Assembly: GCA_000831005.1 (NCBI GenBank)
Contig: CP007152.1
Coordinates: forward strand, 1,116,001 to 1,180,000
Length of the DNA stretch: 64,000 nt
Direction of reading: 5' to 3'
From: Marinobacter salarius
GTDB taxonomy: Bacteria; Pseudomonadota; Gammaproteobacteria; Pseudomonadales; Oleiphilaceae
Made by a program: the position numbers and the translations under genes. The stretch's first letter is position 1, and the number at the start of each line of letters is the position of its first letter. The notes below the pieces were generated by a model. That model was not told where the DNA came from, ran no database searches, and saw only the letters and a program-made list of their open reading frames with translations. Positions 62,028 through 64,000 of this stretch are shown here, one piece after another.

Positions 62028-63244
62028 TTAGTTAACCAGCGAACACTTGGTGTCTTCCAGCGAGATGTAGGCCTGATCCGCGGGGATCTTCGAGACCACC
62101 CGCAGCAGGTCCCATTCCTCACTGGCTTCGTCCGGCTTCTTCACTTCCACCAGATACATGTCGTGGAGCATGGAGCCGTTGGGCAGAATCTTGCCCCCTT
62201 TCACGAACATGTCGTTAAGGGTCATGTCGCCCAGTTCGGCACGAACGGTATCGCTGTCGTCAGAACCGGTGGCTTTGACTGCTTTCAGGTAATTGGTGAC
62301 CGCCGAGTAAACGCCGGCATGAACATGGTGGGCATGGCGTTGTGGCGTTCATAGAAGCGGCGGGACCAGGCTTCGGTCTCGTCGTTCTGGTTCCACACGA
62401 AGGCCGTGGTGAACTGCAGGCCCTGGGCAATGTCCAGCCCCATGCTGTGGACGTCGGTGATGAACACCAGCATGCCGGCCAGTTTCTGTCCGCCCTGCAC
62501 GATGCGGAACTGGTTGGCCTGTTTGATGGCGTTCACCGTGTCCTGGCCGGCATTGGCCAGGCCAATGACATCGGCTCCGGAAGACTGGGCCTGGAGCAGG
62601 TAGGAGGAGAAATCGTTGGTGGACAGTGGCGCATTGACGTTACCGACCACCTCGCCACCGAGACTTTCCACCACGGCGCCGGTGTTGTCCCGCAAAGAGT
62701 GGCCGAAGGCGTAATCGGCGGTAATGAAGAACCAGCTTTCACCGCCGTTCTTGACCATCGCCGTAGCAGTACCAACCGGCAACGCGTGGGTGTCGTAGAC
62801 GTAGTGAATACCGTAAGGCGTGCACTGTTCTTCTGTCAGTGCGGTGGTGCCGGCGCCGGTGTTCATGGTGATGATTTTCTTGTCGTTGGCCAGGCCCTGA
62901 ACGGACAAGGCAACGGAGGAGTTGTCGAGGGCGGTGATCATGTCCACCTCTTCCGCATCGATCCATTCCCGGGCGGTACTGGCGCCGATATCCGGCTTGT
63001 TTTGGTGATCCGCGGAAATGATCTCAATGGGTTTGCCCATCACCGAACCGCCAAAATCCTCGACCGCCATTTTGGCGGCAGTCACCGCGCCCGGCCCTTC
63101 GAGGGCCTTGTAAACGCCGGACATGTCACTGAGGACACCGATTTTTACTTTGCCGTCGGTCAATTCGGCCGCTGCCGTGAGGGGCATTGCCAGGGTAGCC
63201 GCTGCCACGGCGCCTGCCAGTCCAGATTTCCAGTGCTTGAACAT
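62028..63244 (-). CDS. livK: Branched-chain amino-acid ABC transporter substrate-binding protein (one frameshift)
   Basis: Corrected, 405 residues. A signal peptide (cleaved after AAA, about 26) leads to a type I periplasmic binding fold: KIGVLSDMSGVYKALEGPG, DHQNKPDIGASTAREWI, WFFITADYAFGHSLRDN. The break near 62324 needs one base (ACCATGGTTCATGCC). Related proteins bind leucine-type amino acids, but similar ones bind urea, amides or aromatic acids, so the ligand is open. Confidence 0.87.
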
Positions 63245-63275
63245 GGTGGGATTCCTTTTGTTATTAGATTCGGGT

Positions 63276-63995
63276 TCAGACACTCAGGTGCCTGTTCAAC
63301 TGCTCTTTCTTGGCCTCGAGATCGGCCGCTTCTATCTGCTCAACCACTCGTCCGTGCTCAATCACATAGTGTCGGTCGGCCAGCGGAGCGGCAAAGCGGA
63401 AGTTCTGCTCAACCAGAATGATGGTGAATCCCCGGTCACGCAGTTTGCGGATGACATCATCCAGGGATTTGAGGATAACCGGCGCAAGCCCTTCGGTGAT
63501 CTCGTCCAGTAACAGGAGATTGGCGCCGGTACGAAGGATGCGGGCAATTGCCAGCATCTGTTGCTCGCCCCCGGAGAGCTTGGAGCCCTGGCTTTTGCGG
63601 CGCTCTTCAAGGTTCGGGAACATTTTGTAGATCTCGTCCGCGGACATCCCGCCATCGGCCACCACGGGGGGCAGCTCCAGGTTCTCGTCCACGTTGAGCG
63701 ACGCAAAAATCCCCCGCTCCTCGGGGCAATACCCCAGCTTGCCAACGTGGGCAATGCGGTGGGTGGGCATGTTGATGATTTCGGTGCCGTGGATCTTGAT
63801 GGAGCCGGTGCGCTTGCTGACCAGTCCCAGAATAGACTTGAGTGTGGTCGTGCGTCCGGACCCGTTGCGGCCAAGCAGGGTAATCACCTCGCCTTCCCGC
63901 AGAGTCAGATCGAGGCCATGGAGAATGTGGGATTCGCCGTACCAGGCGTGAAGATTCTCGATTTTGAGCATTTCCGGGCGTTGATCAGGCTGCAT
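63276..63995 (-). CDS. livF: Branched-chain amino-acid ABC transporter ATP-binding protein LivF
   Basis: The 239-residue ABC ATPase has a Walker A loop GRNGSGRTTT, where Arg replaces the usual Lys, a signature LSGGEQQMLAIAR, and Walker B LLLLDEITEGLAP. The ITEGLAP string is typical of LivF. The Arg variant of Walker A is seen in many LivF-type proteins and does not by itself mean loss of activity. Start is ATG 63995 or ATG 63971; the upstream gene, perhaps livG, lies outside the window. It is 31 bp before livK. Confidence 0.87.
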   Translation of the reverse strand: MQPDQRPEMLKIENLHAWYGESHILHGLDLTLREGEVITLLGRNGSGRTTTLKSILGLVSKRTGSIKIHGTEIINMPTHRIAHVGKLGYCPEERGIFASLNVDENLELPPVVADGGMSADEIYKMFPNLEERRKSQGSKLSGGEQQMLAIARILRTGANLLLLDEITEGLAPVILKSLDDVIRKLRDRGFTIILVEQNFRFAAPLADRHYVIEHGRVVEQIEAADLEAKKEQLNRHLSV

Positions 63996-64000
63996 CGGTG

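Noticed and set aside
63276..63995. LivF as inactive because of Arg in Walker A
   Set aside because: The GRNGxGRTT variant is common among LivF-type proteins as I know them, and the other ATPase motifs are intact.

Overview
The window looks like a chromosomal segment of a marine gammaproteobacterium, most probably Marinobacter or a close relative. The reasons are a betIBA choline-to-glycine-betaine operon, an AlmA-like long-chain alkane monooxygenase, a second Baeyer-Villiger-type monooxygenase, a beta-oxidation gene cluster, proton-translocating transhydrogenase, a DUF1302/DUF1329 pair beside a giant surface lipase, and high-GC codon use throughout. The genus is inferred from gene content only. 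No rRNA, tRNA, CRISPR array, transposase or phage gene was recognised.

Layout. 1-5.6 kb: osmoprotection (betI, betB, betA, then a short BCCT-like transporter preceded by a 15-codon leader ORF). 5.6-15 kb: mixed housekeeping (YgjV-like protein, acetylpolyamine amidohydrolase with a diguanylate cyclase, LOG-family protein, PfkB kinase, a lipoprotein, flavin reductase, AlmA-like monooxygenase, LpxL-like acyltransferase). 15-17.5 kb: a prokaryotic glutamate-receptor-type potassium channel behind an MltF-like lytic transglycosylase. 18-21.3 kb: an ECF-type sigma factor, its zinc-finger anti-sigma, an acidic exported protein and a TPR/beta-barrel protein. 21.6-28 kb: VolA/Pla-1-like lipase, DUF1302, DUF1329. 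28-34 kb: RhlE helicase, HxlR regulator with divergent Old Yellow Enzyme, small envelope proteins, ExoD, patatin. 34-37 kb: pntAB. 37-40 kb: TetR with divergent monooxygenase. 40-43.6 kb: a small family of unknown membrane-anchored proteins around a threonine-dehydratase-like gene. 43.7-51.4 kb: beta-oxidation cluster (SDR, two acyl-CoA dehydrogenases, thiolase, bifunctional hydratase/dehydrogenase) with a divergent TetR regulator. 51-60 kb: hydrolases, GlxA-type regulator, RluF, MarC, ChaC-like protein, a histidine-rich protein, an EamA exporter and a LysR regulator. 60-64 kb: branched-chain amino-acid ABC transporter.

Two cross-cutting observations matter most. First, four copies of a dispersed DNA element (38001-38112, 46926-47023, 47129-47234, 59009-59117) share a conserved core of 54-58 bases. 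Each core is enclosed by a different, almost perfectly self-complementary arm pair of 21-29 bp; the paired changes indicate that the fold, not the arm sequence, is conserved. I do not recognise this family. Second, 29 frameshifts break about 20 otherwise intact genes, and nearly all are repaired by adding one G (or C on the other strand) to a short G run, usually in a GGC context. This looks like a base-calling or consensus error of the source sequence rather than gene decay, so the broken genes are annotated here as single full-length CDSs with the break position stated.
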